Shown here: positions 39,086 through 47,790 of the stretch, piece after piece | Numbering within the stretch: the first letter of the stretch is position 1 | How the letters are laid out: the number at the start of each line of letters is the position of its first letter | Source of the DNA: Bowmanella denitrificans | Lineage (GTDB): Bacteria > Pseudomonadota > Gammaproteobacteria > Enterobacterales > Alteromonadaceae | Direction of reading: 5' to 3' | NCBI RefSeq assembly: GCF_002887595.1 | Contig: NZ_PEBU01000006.1 | Location: 62,001-126,000 of the forward strand | Length of the DNA: 64,000 bases | Made by a program: the position numbers and the translations under genes | Notes under the pieces: generated by a model | What the model saw: only the letters and a program-made list of their open reading frames with translations | The model's database searches: none | Told to the model about the DNA's origin: nothing

Positions 39086-39939
39086 CAACTGTGATATTTC
39101 ACGTAGGCTTCCAGGGTGTTTTCGATCAGGCTGGCTACTGTCATTGGACCAACCCCGCCCGGTACCGGGGTGATCCAGCCAGCCCGTTCCACAGCACTGG
39201 AAAACTGCACATCACCTACTAATTTACCGTCGTCGACCCTGTTAATGCCTACGTCAATAACAATGGCACCGGGTTTGATCCAATCGCCAGGAATAAATTC
39301 TGGCTTACCAACGGCGACTACCAGCAAATCTGCCCGTTCCACATGGGCACGCAGATCTTTAGTAAACTTGTGGCAAACGCTGATTGTGCAACCTGCCAGT
39401 AGCAGTTCCAGTGACATGGGGCGACCAACGATATTGGATGCGCCCACTACAACGGCGTCCAACCCCTTGATATGACGCTTGGTGGATTCAATCAGGGTCA
39501 TAATACCTTTAGGTGTGCAGGGCCGCAGCGCCGGCAGACGCTGGGCGAGACGACCCAGATTGTAAGGATGGAAGCCGTCCACATCTTTATGCGGGTGAAT
39601 GCGCTCCAATATCTGTTCGGCATTAAGGCCGGCTGGCAGGGGCAACTGCAATAATATGCCATCGACCTGATTGTCCGCATTGAGCTCATCTACCAGATCC
39701 AGTAACTGTTGTTGTGTAGTACTGGCGGGTAAATCATAGGAGCGGGAGACAAACCCCACTTCTTCACAGGCGTTGCGTTTGCTGCCGACATAAACCTGAG
39801 AGGCCGGATCGCTGCCGACCAGGATCACCGCCAGCCCTGGGGCGCGTTTTCCTGAGGCACGTATAGAGGCTACCTGGCTGGCCACATTCTGGCGTAATTG
39901 CTTGGCAATAAGTTTTCCGTCAATAAGTTGTGCTGGCAT
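39085..39939 (-). CDS. folD: Bifunctional methylenetetrahydrofolate dehydrogenase/cyclohydrolase
   Basis: Converts 5,10-methylene-THF to 10-formyl-THF using NADP in one-carbon metabolism. The product is 284 residues. Signatures: [14 protein letters not shown] (catalytic Lys near residue 54), [19 protein letters not shown] and [18 protein letters not shown] for nucleotide binding, and [18 protein letters not shown] at the end. The stop overlaps the DUF1415 start. Confidence 0.97.
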   Translation of the reverse strand: MPAQLIDGKLIAKQLRQNVASQVASIRASGKRAPGLAVILVGSDPASQVYVGSKRNACEEVGFVSRSYDLPASTTQQQLLDLVDELNADNQVDGILLQLPLPAGLNAEQILERIHPHKDVDGFHPYNLGRLAQRLPALRPCTPKGIMTLIESTKRHIKGLDAVVVGASNIVGRPMSLELLLAGCTISVCHKFTKDLRAHVERADLLVVAVGKPEFIPGDWIKPGAIVIDVGINRVDDGKLVGDVQFSSAVERAGWITPVPGGVGPMTVASLIENTLEAYVKYHS

Positions 39940-40240
39940 GGATTTATTTATCTATATAGAAGCGTGGCCAATATTGTCCCACAGATTAATGATTCCATTA
40001 AGCACTTGATCTATAGATAGCGTTCGACAATTTGTGAATCAGGGTGGATTGATAGAAAAGCAGGGTTGTATAGAAGGAATTGCTCAAAATGTTGGCAAAT
40101 AAGTCGAAAACTAGCCAGTCTGTTTTAAAATTGCGCATACGAACTTTTTTTAATGAAAAAGTGTTTGACGGTCAAAGGTCATGTGGGTAATATTCGCGCC
40201 CCGTAGCAGCCAGTAAATGTTCTACTGCTACAGCAAGAGT
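39940..40240. other. Divergent region between folD and the tRNA cluster
   Basis: AT-rich, holding the folD promoter on - (no clear hexamers picked out) and the stable-RNA promoter on + at 40165-40193, with the tRNA leader from about 40200. No gene is seen. Confidence 0.6.
40165..40193 (+). promoter_or_regulatory. Strong sigma-70 promoter of the tRNA cluster
   Basis: TTGACG (40165-40170), a 17-base spacer, TAATAT (40188-40193), followed by the GC-rich discriminator TCGCGCCCC. Such a discriminator is typical of stringently controlled stable RNA promoters. Start expected near 40200. Confidence 0.8.
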
Positions 40241-40317
40241 CGGTGAGTAGCGCAGCTTGGTAGCGCACTTGTTTTGGGTACAAGGGGTCGCAGGTTCAAA
40301 TCCTGTCTCACCGACCA
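40241..40317 (+). tRNA. tRNA-Pro (anticodon TGG)
   Basis: The 77-base gene folds into a cloverleaf: acceptor CGGTGAG/CTCACCG, anticodon stem CTTGT/ACAAG around loop TTTGGGT (anticodon TGG), T-loop GTTCAAATC, discriminator A and encoded CCA. It is first in a three-tRNA cluster. Confidence 0.97.
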
Positions 40318-40339
40318 TCTCTTGCTTCAGGTTCGAAGA

Positions 40340-40416
<77 letters not shown>

Positions 40417-40443
40417 GCGACAGGCAGGTGAGAACAGTTCGAC

Positions 40444-40532
40444 AAAATCGCCTGGAGCGATTTTAAACATCCATAGGATGGCCCGAAAGGGCGGAGTACA
40501 GGAAGTACGAAGTCATCCTGCAGGGCGCGCCA
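40444..40532 (+). repeat. Structured repeat element ending in a copy of the tRNA-Arg 3' end
   Basis: Hairpins in order: AAAATCGC/GCGATTTT (40444-40464), CATCC/GGATG (40468-40480), GCCC-GAAA-GGGC, with AGGATG (40475-40480) also able to pair with CATCCT (40514-40519). The end, 40515-40532, equals the tRNA-Arg 3' end (40399-40416) at 17 of 18 bases including CCA. The first hairpin could also act as a weak terminator. Confidence 0.6.
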
Positions 40533-40565
40533 TTCTAATCTGGTGTGACCAAAAAGAGAATCAGT

Positions 40566-40642
40566 GGTGGGCGTAGCTCAGTCGGTAGAGCCCCGGATTG
40601 TGATTCCGGTTGTCGTGGGTTCAAGTCCCATCGTCCACCCCA
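40566..40642 (+). tRNA. tRNA-His (anticodon GTG)
   Basis: 77 bases including the extra 5' G typical of tRNA-His: GGTGGGCG pairs with CGTCCACC, anticodon stem CCGGA/TCCGG around TTGTGAT (anticodon GTG), T-loop GTTCAAGTC, discriminator C and encoded CCA. Close to the E. coli tRNA-His sequence. Confidence 0.97.
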
Positions 40643-40885
40643 CTCTTCTCTCTCTTCTTTCGAATTCTATCTTGTAATCCCTTTTTTCTTCGCTTTTATC
40701 CAATATTTTTTCGTTTTTTCAACTGGAATTGCCATGGGGCTGCCGCTATAATGCTGCGTCTTTTTATCAGGTCCAAGTTCACCCTCCAATCGCCTGATTC
40801 CCGCCAGATAGATTAGCGCGTGATTAAAAGGAAGTGGGTGGGCATATAGAAAAGCAGCCTAAGTGCGCATAGTTGAGGTAGAAGA

Positions 40886-42187
40886 ATGCAAGTTTCCGTT
40901 GAGACGACTAAAGGTTTAGAGCGCCGTCTTACCATCACTGTTCCGGCTGAAAAAGTCGATGTCGCAGTAAAATCCCGTTTGCAACAATTGGCTAAAACCC
41001 AAAGGGTTAATGGCTTCCGTCCAGGCAAGGTACCCGTTACTGTTATTCAGAAACGCTTCGGTCAAGCCGTTCGTCAGGAAATCGCTGGCGAAGTAATGCA
41101 ACGTAATTTCTATGAAGCCATTGTTCAGGAAAAATTGAACCCTGCCGGTATGCCTGCCTTTGAACTGAAAAAGGATAGCCAGGGTGAAGACCTAGAATTT
41201 GTGGCTTCGTTTGAAGTTTATCCAGAGGTGGAAATTAAGGACCTGAGTAAAATTCAGGTAGAAAAGCCGGTTGTTGAGATCGCCGATAAAGATCTGGACA
41301 ACATGATGGACACCCTGCGTAAGCAGCACGCTACCTGGAAAGAAGGCAAGCGTAAAGCCAAGAAAGACGACCGTGTCACTATCGATTTCGTTGGCACTAT
41401 CGACGGTGAAGAATTCGAAGGTGGCAAGGCCGAAGGCTTCCAGTTGGAGCTGGGCAAAGGCCGCATGATCCCAGGTTTTGAAGACCCTATCGTGGGCAAG
41501 AAAGCCGGTGAAGAAGTGGTTGCCGACGTGACCTTCCCTGAAGATTACCATGCTGAAAAACTGAAAGGCAAAGCCGCTCAGTTCACCATTAAAGTGACCA
41601 AAGTAGAAGGCTTGGATCTGCCGGAAGTGAACGAAGAGTTCGCCAAGCTGTTCGGTGTGGAAGACGGTGGTGTTGAAGCCCTTCGTGCCGAAGTACGCAA
41701 GAATATGCAACGTGAGCTGGAGCAAACGCTGAAAAACCAGGTTAAAGAGCAGGTTCTTAAAGGTTTGCTGGAGAACAACCAGGTAGATCTGCCTAAGGCG
41801 CTGGTTGACCAGGAAATCAACGTATTGCGTCAGCAAGCACTGCAGCGCTTTGGCAACCAACAGCAAGGCAATATGCCTGAGTTACCTGCCGAACTGTTTG
41901 AAGAAAATGCCCGTCGTCGCGTCAGCATCGGTTTGTTGCTGGGCGAAGTGATCAAACAGAAAGAACTGAAAGTAGATGCAGCTAAGGTTGAAGCGTTGAT
42001 TGAAACCACTGCTTCTGCTTACGAAGATCCTGCTGAAGTGGTTAGTTACTATAAAACTAACAAAGAACTGATGCAGCAGATGAATAATATTGCGCTGGAA
42101 GATCAAGCTGTTGAAAGCGTGTTGGCAGAAGCCAAAGTCAAAGAAGTGAAAAAGGCCTTTGACGAAATCATGAACAGACAAGCCTAA
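40886..42187 (+). CDS. tig: Trigger factor
   Basis: Ribosome-bound chaperone with peptidyl-prolyl isomerase activity. The product is 433 residues (E. coli 432). Domains: N-terminal ribosome-binding part with the signature [17 protein letters not shown] (about 44-60), FKBP-type PPIase domain (about 155-240, [19 protein letters not shown]), and the helical C-domain. ATG 40886 follows GAGGTAGAAG. It precedes clpP, as usual. Confidence 0.97.
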   Translation: MQVSVETTKGLERRLTITVPAEKVDVAVKSRLQQLAKTQRVNGFRPGKVPVTVIQKRFGQAVRQEIAGEVMQRNFYEAIVQEKLNPAGMPAFELKKDSQGEDLEFVASFEVYPEVEIKDLSKIQVEKPVVEIADKDLDNMMDTLRKQHATWKEGKRKAKKDDRVTIDFVGTIDGEEFEGGKAEGFQLELGKGRMIPGFEDPIVGKKAGEEVVADVTFPEDYHAEKLKGKAAQFTIKVTKVEGLDLPEVNEEFAKLFGVEDGGVEALRAEVRKNMQRELEQTLKNQVKEQVLKGLLENNQVDLPKALVDQEINVLRQQALQRFGNQQQGNMPELPAELFEENARRRVSIGLLLGEVIKQKELKVDAAKVEALIETTASAYEDPAEVVSYYKTNKELMQQMNNIALEDQAVESVLAEAKVKEVKKAFDEIMNRQA

Positions 42188-42230
42188 TTTGGCTGTTGTT
42201 CGTTGACTTGACCAGTCAGCAACTGCTTAA

Positions 42231-42261
42231 ATGCTCGGTACCTACCGAGCATTTTTATTTT
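42231..42261 (+). terminator. Rho-independent terminator between tig and clpP
   Basis: ATGCTCGGTA (42231-42240), CC, TACCGAGCAT (42243-42252), then TTTTATTTT. It ends the tig transcript and shows that an in-frame ATG at 42231 is not the clpP start. Confidence 0.85.
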
Positions 42262-42299
42262 CAGCGGACGAAACCCAAACGCTACAAGGAGGGGTCCAA

Positions 42300-42953
42300 G
42301 TGTTGAATAACGAGAAGCCTAATATGATGCAGAATGCCTTCGAGCCCATGAATTCTCTGGTACCCATGGTGGTTGAGCAAACCTCCAAAGGGGAGCGGGC
42401 CTATGATATTTACTCCCGACTGCTGAAAGAGCGAATTATCTTTATGGTAGGTCAGGTGGAAGATCATATGGCCAACCTGATCGTTGCACAGATGCTGTTT
42501 CTGGAGTCAGAAAACCCAGAAAAAGATATCTTTTTGTATATCAACTCTCCTGGCGGTTCGGTGACGGCGGGCATGGCTATTTATGACACCATGAACCTGA
42601 TAAAGCCCGACGTCAGCACGATGTGCGTAGGACAGGCGGCCAGTATGGGCGCATTCCTGCTATCCGGCGGTGCCAAGGGCAAGCGTTATTGTCTGCCAAA
42701 CTCCAGAGTGATGATTCACCAACCCCTGGGCGGTTTTCAGGGCCAGGCATCGGATTTTGAAATTCATGCCCGTGAAATACTGTCTATCAAGGAAAAGCTT
42801 AATCGTCTGATGGCTGAGCATACCGGGCAGGACTATGAGATTGTGGCCAGGGATACCGACAGGGACAACTTTATGAGTGCGGCGGAAGCCAAAGAATATG
42901 GACTGGTGGATCAGGTGCTGGCCAATCGTCTGGATGCCCATCAAGATAAATAG
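42300..42953 (+). CDS. clpP: ATP-dependent Clp protease proteolytic subunit
   Basis: Self-compartmentalised serine protease, a double heptamer that works with ClpX. The product is 217 residues. GTG 42300 is chosen because AAGGAGG ends 7 bases before it; in-frame ATGs at 42324 and 42327 are alternatives. The triad is present: Ser in GQAASMGAF, His in MIHQPLGG and Asp in ARDTDRDNF. Other family segments: [25 protein letters not shown] and [18 protein letters not shown]. clpX follows. Confidence 0.96.
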   Translation: MLNNEKPNMMQNAFEPMNSLVPMVVEQTSKGERAYDIYSRLLKERIIFMVGQVEDHMANLIVAQMLFLESENPEKDIFLYINSPGGSVTAGMAIYDTMNLIKPDVSTMCVGQAASMGAFLLSGGAKGKRYCLPNSRVMIHQPLGGFQGQASDFEIHAREILSIKEKLNRLMAEHTGQDYEIVARDTDRDNFMSAAEAKEYGLVDQVLANRLDAHQDK

Positions 42954-42981
42954 TCACTTCGGCTTATTTGTCGCCAAGAAA

Positions 42982-43010
42982 TTGAGAAATTGGTCGATAA
43001 GGGTTAATAC
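42982..43010 (+). promoter_or_regulatory. Possible sigma-70 promoter before clpX
   Basis: TTGAGA (42982-42987), 17 bases, TAATAC (43005-43010), 43 bases upstream of the clpX start. Suggests clpX can be made apart from clpP. Confidence 0.4.
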
Positions 43011-43053
43011 TTGTAAGACAGGTAGCCCCAGGTCTGACAGAGGTAACGAGTAA

Positions 43054-44331
43054 ATGAGTAATAGTCACAGCGGGGACGGCGATAATAAGCTGCTGTATTG
43101 TTCTTTCTGCGGCAAAAGCCAGCATGAAGTTCGCAAGCTGATTGCCGGGCCGTCAGTCTTTATCTGTGATGAATGCGTTGAGCTCTGCAACGACATCATC
43201 CGTGAAGAAATTAAAGAGATTGCCCCGAAAAAGAAACAAAGTGCCCTGCCTAAACCGCAGGACATCCATAAGCACCTGGACGACTATGTCATCGGTCAGG
43301 AGCATGCCAAGAAGGTGCTGGCAGTCGCTGTATATAATCACTATAAGCGTTTACGCAATGGTGATGTACATGAAGGCGTCGAGCTGGGTAAAAGTAATAT
43401 TTTGCTGATCGGCCCGACCGGCAGTGGTAAAACCCTGCTGGCTGAGACCTTAGCGCGTTTTCTGGATGTGCCTTTCACTATGGCTGATGCCACCACCCTG
43501 ACTGAAGCCGGGTACGTGGGGGAAGACGTTGAGAATATCATCCAGAAGCTGTTGCAAAAATGCGATTACGATGTAGAGAAAGCCCAACGGGGTATTGTTT
43601 ACATTGATGAAATCGATAAGATTTCCCGCAAGTCCGACAATCCGTCCATTACCCGTGATGTCTCCGGGGAAGGCGTGCAGCAGGCGTTGCTTAAGCTGAT
43701 TGAAGGGACCATTGCCTCTGTTCCACCCCAGGGGGGCCGCAAGCATCCGCAGCAGGAATTCCTGCAGGTTGATACTTCCAAGATCCTGTTTATTTGCGGC
43801 GGCGCTTTTGCTGGTCTGGACAAGGTGATTGAGCAGCGCATGCAAACTGGCACCAGCATTGGCTTTGTCGCCCAGGTTCGTAGTAAGGACCAGAAAGCCG
43901 GGTTGGGTAAGCTGTTCCAGCAGGTTGAGCCGGAAGATTTGATTAAGTACGGTTTAATCCCTGAATTCATCGGGCGTTTGCCGGTAGTCGCGACACTGGA
44001 AGAGTTGAATGAAGCGGCGCTTATCCAAATTTTGTGTGAGCCCAAAAACGCCTTAACCAAACAGTATGGCGCACTGTTTTCCATGGAAAACACCGAATTG
44101 GAATTCCGGGACGATGCTTTGCACGCTATTGCCACCAAGGCTATGGAGCGTAAAACCGGTGCCCGTGGATTGCGTTCCATCGTGGAAGGTGTGTTACTGG
44201 AAACCATGTACGAGCTGCCTGCCATGAGCAATGTCAGTAAGGTGGTGATTGACGAGTCGGTGATCCGCGGTGAATCCAAACCCATATTGATATACGATAA
44301 CGCCAAGGAAAAGAAGGCGGCATCCGAATAA
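43054..44331 (+). CDS. clpX: ATP-dependent Clp protease ATP-binding subunit ClpX
   Basis: Hexameric AAA+ unfoldase that feeds tagged substrates to ClpP. The product is 425 residues. The N-terminal zinc-binding domain has Cys 16, Cys 19, Cys 38 and Cys 41. Walker A is GPTGSGKT (120-127), Walker [10 protein letters not shown], and the IGF loop that docks ClpP is in the segment [10 protein letters not shown]. The arginine finger lies in [13 protein letters not shown]. Its end carries a terminator; lon follows. Confidence 0.97.
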   Translation: MSNSHSGDGDNKLLYCSFCGKSQHEVRKLIAGPSVFICDECVELCNDIIREEIKEIAPKKKQSALPKPQDIHKHLDDYVIGQEHAKKVLAVAVYNHYKRLRNGDVHEGVELGKSNILLIGPTGSGKTLLAETLARFLDVPFTMADATTLTEAGYVGEDVENIIQKLLQKCDYDVEKAQRGIVYIDEIDKISRKSDNPSITRDVSGEGVQQALLKLIEGTIASVPPQGGRKHPQQEFLQVDTSKILFICGGAFAGLDKVIEQRMQTGTSIGFVAQVRSKDQKAGLGKLFQQVEPEDLIKYGLIPEFIGRLPVVATLEELNEAALIQILCEPKNALTKQYGALFSMENTELEFRDDALHAIATKAMERKTGARGLRSIVEGVLLETMYELPAMSNVSKVVIDESVIRGESKPILIYDNAKEKKAASE

Positions 44332-44333
44332 TC

Positions 44334-44356
44334 AAAGGCCCCATTGGGGCCTTTTT
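44334..44356 (+). terminator. Rho-independent terminator after clpX
   Basis: AAAGGCCCC (44334-44342), ATT, GGGGCCTTT (44346-44354), then TT. Perfect 9-bp stem starting three bases after the clpX stop. Confidence 0.85.
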
Positions 44357-44399
44357 GCTGCCTTGATAAAGGGAACTGCAGAAGATGACAGGGCATGTC

Positions 44400-44427
44400 G
44401 TTGAACTTCCCCTGACCATCCCCATAT
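44400..44427 (+). promoter_or_regulatory. Sigma-32-like heat-shock promoter before lon
   Basis: GTTGAA (44400-44405), a 14-base spacer, CCCCATAT (44420-44427). This resembles the CTTGAA/CCCCAT consensus of RpoH promoters, and lon is a known heat-shock gene. It lies 37 bases before the lon start. Confidence 0.65.
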
Positions 44428-44464
44428 TATTTCCAGTTTAGATTAAAACGATAAGAGATTGAGT

Positions 44465-46825
44465 ATGACGACTGAGCGACCTGAACGTGTCGAAATGCCC
44501 GTCCTGGCCTTAAGGGATGTGGTGGTATACCCGCATATGGTTATCCCGCTGTTTGTCGGCCGGGAAAAGTCCATTCAATGCCTGGAAGCGGCCATGAACA
44601 ATGACAAGCAAATCTTTCTGGTTGCCCAGAAAGACGCTGGCATTGATGAACCGCAAACGGATGATATATACAAGGTTGGAACTATCGCCACTATTCTGCA
44701 ATTGCTGAAGTTACCCGACGGCACCGTCAAGGTGCTGGTAGAAGGCAATGTACGCGGAGAAATTCAGACTTATCTGCAAACCGACGAGTTTTTCATCGCT
44801 GAGGTCATCCGTAAGCAGGACGATGCCATGGCTGATGCGGAACAGGAAGTCTTGATTCGTTCTGCTATCTCGCAGTTTGAAGGTTACGTCAAGCTGAATA
44901 AGAAAATTCCGCCAGAGGTACTGACGTCTCTAAATGGTATCGAGGATGCCGCGCGTCTGGCTGATACTATGGCCGCGCATATGCCGCTGAAGCTGGCAGA
45001 AAAACAGAAAGTGCTGGAAATGGCTCAGGTCAATGAGCGCCTGGAATATCTGATGGCGCTGATGGAAGGGGAAATAGACCTGCTGCAGGTGGAGAAGAAA
45101 ATTCGCACCAGAGTCAAAAAGCAGATGGAGAAAAGTCAGCGTGAGTATTATCTCAATGAGCAGATGAAAGCCATTCAGAAAGAGTTGGGGGAGCTGGATG
45201 AAGCCCCTGACGAATTCGAAAGTCTGAGTAAAAAAATTGAAGACGCCAAGATGCCGGCCGATGCCAAACAGAAGGCCGCCGCAGAATTACAAAAGCTGAA
45301 GATGATGTCACCCATGTCAGCTGAGGCCACTGTGGTGCGCAGCTATATTGACTGGCTGGTGTCGGTGCCATGGCATAAGCGCAGTAAGGTGAAGAAAAAC
45401 CTCGCCGCCGCCGAGCAAATACTGGACGCAGACCATTACGGTCTGGAGCGGGTCAAAGAACGTATTATCGAATACCTGGCGGTGCAGCAGCGCGTACGCA
45501 AGTTAAAAGGCCCCATATTGTGTCTGGTTGGCCCGCCTGGAGTGGGGAAAACCTCGTTAGGACAGTCCATCGCCAAAGCGACGGGCCGCGAATATGTGCG
45601 TATGGCCCTTGGCGGGGTCAGGGATGAAGCAGAAATCCGTGGTCATCGTCGCACATACATCGGTTCATTGCCCGGTAAACTGATCCAGAAGATGGCCAAG
45701 GTTGGCGTAAAAAACCCGCTGTTCCTGTTGGATGAAATTGACAAAATGTCATCCGATATGCGGGGCGATCCGGCTTCTGCCTTGTTGGAGGTACTGGACC
45801 CGGAACAAAACAGCAGTTTCAGTGATCACTACCTTGAGGTCGACTATGACTTGTCTGATGTGATGTTTGTTGCCACCTCCAACAGTATGAATATTCCAGG
45901 TCCGTTACTGGATAGAATGGAAGTGATTCGACTGTCCGGTTATACCGAGGATGAAAAACTCAATATCGCCACCCGCCATCTGATAGAGAAGCAGATGAGC
46001 CGTAACGGCCTGAAGAAAGGCGAGTTGGTCATTGAGGAATCTGCCATTTTGGGCATCATTCGTTATTACACTCGCGAAGCGGGGGTGCGCAGTCTTGAGC
46101 GGGAGATCTCCAAGATCTGTCGCAAGGCAGTAAAGAATGTATTACTGGATAAATCCATTAAGAAAGTCGTGGTGACTCAGGACAACCTGGCCGATTATCT
46201 GGGTGTGCAACGTTTCGATTACGGCAAGGCAGACAAAAACAATCAGATTGGTCAGGTGACGGGTTTGGCCTGGACTCAGGTTGGAGGCGATCTGCTTACT
46301 ATCGAGACCGCTGCGGTCGCGGGCAAAGGTAAAACCACCTTTACCGGCTCGCTGGGTGATGTTATGCAGGAGTCAATTCAGACCGCCATGACAGTGGTTC
46401 GCAGCCGGGCCAGCAAGTTGGGCATTAACGATGATTTCTACGAGAAACGTGATATTCATGTACACGTACCTGAAGGTGCAACTCCCAAAGACGGTCCCAG
46501 TGCAGGTATCGCGATGTGTACAGCCCTGGTGTCTACCCTGACAGGTAATCCAGTGCGCTGTGATGTGGCGATGACCGGGGAAATCACCCTGCGTGGTGAG
46601 GTACTGGCCATCGGCGGTTTGAAAGAGAAGCTACTGGCCGCGCACCGCGGTGGGATAAAGACCGTGGTGATTCCCAAAGAAAACGAGCGTGACCTGAAAG
46701 AAATTCCAGACAATGTTAAGCAGGATCTGGCGATTCATCCGGTGCAATGGATTGATGAAGTGTTGGTCCTAGCCTTGGAAAACAATCCGGAAGGTTTCGA
46801 GGTGGTAAACGCCGCAAAGGCCTAG
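44465..46825 (+). CDS. lon: ATP-dependent protease La (Lon)
   Basis: Homo-hexameric AAA+ serine protease that degrades misfolded and regulatory proteins. The product is 786 residues. ATG 44465 gives [26 protein letters not shown] (shown in part), matching the family; a TTG two codons earlier is less likely. Domains: Lon N-domain (8-200), AAA+ core with GPPGVGKT and FLLDEIDKM, and protease domain with nucleophile Ser 679 in KDGPSAG and the catalytic Lys in [10 protein letters not shown]. The preceding sigma-32-like promoter fits heat-shock control. Confidence 0.97.
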   Translation: MTTERPERVEMPVLALRDVVVYPHMVIPLFVGREKSIQCLEAAMNNDKQIFLVAQKDAGIDEPQTDDIYKVGTIATILQLLKLPDGTVKVLVEGNVRGEIQTYLQTDEFFIAEVIRKQDDAMADAEQEVLIRSAISQFEGYVKLNKKIPPEVLTSLNGIEDAARLADTMAAHMPLKLAEKQKVLEMAQVNERLEYLMALMEGEIDLLQVEKKIRTRVKKQMEKSQREYYLNEQMKAIQKELGELDEAPDEFESLSKKIEDAKMPADAKQKAAAELQKLKMMSPMSAEATVVRSYIDWLVSVPWHKRSKVKKNLAAAEQILDADHYGLERVKERIIEYLAVQQRVRKLKGPILCLVGPPGVGKTSLGQSIAKATGREYVRMALGGVRDEAEIRGHRRTYIGSLPGKLIQKMAKVGVKNPLFLLDEIDKMSSDMRGDPASALLEVLDPEQNSSFSDHYLEVDYDLSDVMFVATSNSMNIPGPLLDRMEVIRLSGYTEDEKLNIATRHLIEKQMSRNGLKKGELVIEESAILGIIRYYTREAGVRSLEREISKICRKAVKNVLLDKSIKKVVVTQDNLADYLGVQRFDYGKADKNNQIGQVTGLAWTQVGGDLLTIETAAVAGKGKTTFTGSLGDVMQESIQTAMTVVRSRASKLGINDDFYEKRDIHVHVPEGATPKDGPSAGIAMCTALVSTLTGNPVRCDVAMTGEITLRGEVLAIGGLKEKLLAAHRGGIKTVVIPKENERDLKEIPDNVKQDLAIHPVQWIDEVLVLALENNPEGFEVVNAAKA

Positions 46826-46884
46826 TTGGATTGCACCGACTTGGTGCTGAAAGGTCACGAAATCCGCTGTTGTGGATGACAAAG

Positions 46885-46926
46885 CGCAAAAAGTTGTCGT
46901 AAACAGGCACTTTTTGCGTTTTTTTT
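46885..46926 (+). terminator. Rho-independent terminator after lon
   Basis: CGCAAAAAGT (46885-46894) pairs with ACTTTTTGCG (46909-46918) across a 14-base loop, followed by eight T residues. Confidence 0.8.
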
Positions 46927-47044
46927 GATTTACAGGGCTTCCCTACCCAGCAAGATATGGTAGCCTTAATTCAAGATCGCTTCAGGCCTTGTCACAAAAG
47001 GGATAGCGGCGAATCTGAATTAATTTAAATATTAAAATCTTGGC

Positions 47045-47073
47045 TTGAAGTTGCGATTCAAGCTTGTTATAAC
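47045..47073 (+). promoter_or_regulatory. Sigma-70 promoter of hupB
   Basis: TTGAAG (47045-47050), 17 bases, TATAAC (47068-47073), about 60 bases before the start codon. A second TATAAT at 47105-47110 may give another start. Confidence 0.6.
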
Positions 47074-47132
47074 ATTTTCGCAACAATTGTTTGCGGATCA
47101 GCAATATAATAAAAACTGAAGGGGATGATATT

Positions 47133-47405
47133 GTGAATAAGTCTCAACTAATCGATAAAATCGCTGCTGGCGCGGATATTTCCAAAGCTGCCGCAGGTCG
47201 TGCACTTGATGCCCTGACCGATGCAGTAACCGACGCGCTGAAAGGTGGCGATCAAGTTGCTCTGGTTGGCTTTGGTACTTTCTCCGTGCGTGAGCGTTCT
47301 GCTCGTAGCGGTCGCAATCCACAAACTGGTGCGACTATCCAAATCGCAGCTGCCAAAGTGCCTTCTTTCAAAGCTGGTAAAGCCCTGAAAGACGCTTGTA
47401 ATTAA
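47133..47405 (+). CDS. hupB: DNA-binding protein HU-beta
   Basis: Small nucleoid protein that bends DNA. The product is 90 residues, the exact family length. GTG 47133 gives [20 protein letters not shown] and is preceded by GAAGGGGA; the longer frame from 47091 would add a tail that HU lacks. The DNA-arm motif [21 protein letters not shown] (Arg and Pro at the tip) is present and is followed by [18 protein letters not shown]. It lies between lon and ppiD, the order known from E. coli. Confidence 0.97.
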   Translation: MNKSQLIDKIAAGADISKAAAGRALDALTDAVTDALKGGDQVALVGFGTFSVRERSARSGRNPQTGATIQIAAAKVPSFKAGKALKDACN

Positions 47406-47427
47406 GCCGCAATGTTCGGTTGAAAAA

Positions 47428-47452
47428 GCGATGATTTCTCATCGCTTTTTTT
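47428..47452 (+). terminator. Rho-independent terminator of hupB
   Basis: GCGATGA (47428-47434), TTTC, TCATCGC (47439-47445), then seven T residues; an A-run precedes the stem. Confidence 0.9.
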
Positions 47453-47660
47453 ATGTCCAGGGATGGACGGTATGCCGTGGTCGCATGGATGCGAGAGAAC
47501 GGCGATGTCCAGGGATGGACGGAACGAAAGCCAGCTCCTGCGTTTTCGTCACTTCCACCATCCTTGGTGGTCGGCAGAAAAGCTGCTCCTGCGCTTTCTG
47601 CACTTCCACCATCCTTGGTGGTCGTATGCCGTGGTCGCATGGATGCGAGAGAACGGCGAT
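47453..47660. repeat. Repeat island between hupB and ppiD
   Basis: Three repeat types are packed here. (A) An 18-base word at 47453-47470 and 47505-47522 (ATGTCCAGGGATGGACGG). (B) A 36-base word at 47471-47506 and 47625-47660, identical in both. (C) A 24-base word at 47550-47573 and 47601-47624 containing the hairpin CCACCA-TCCT-TGGTGG, with the tail GCTCCTGCG repeated at the same 51-base spacing. All frames through it are open by chance but no credible protein is encoded. The rest of the 47406-47790 gap holds the hupB terminator and, near 47713-47718, a TATAAT that may serve ppiD. Confidence 0.85.
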
Positions 47661-47790
47661 ATGCATGGTGCGGCAATACGCCGTTGCCATTCTGTTTCAG
47701 TTTACACTGAGTTATAATCCGGCGAATTTGATTAAGCGCTGACCAGGTCTCCCCCAAGGTATTGGCGCAAATTGGAGTTTAAAGACCAAG

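Larger units (their letters stand above)
46826..47132. other. lon-hupB intergenic region
   Basis: Holds the lon terminator (46885-46926) and the hupB promoter (47045-47073). No gene is supported. Confidence 0.6.

Noticed and set aside
40417-40565. Integrative element boundary at tRNA-Arg
   Set aside because: The repeated tRNA end is real, but the space between the copies is too short for an element and has no integrase, so an att site is not claimed.
47455-47660. CRISPR array
   Set aside because: Repeats occur at most twice, have unequal spacings and overlap one another, with no spacers and no cas genes nearby.
47431-47757. Several overlapping 80-130 residue frames on both strands of the hupB-ppiD gap
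   Set aside because: They are open only because the repeats lack stop codons. The predicted peptides repeat the same words and have no protein character.
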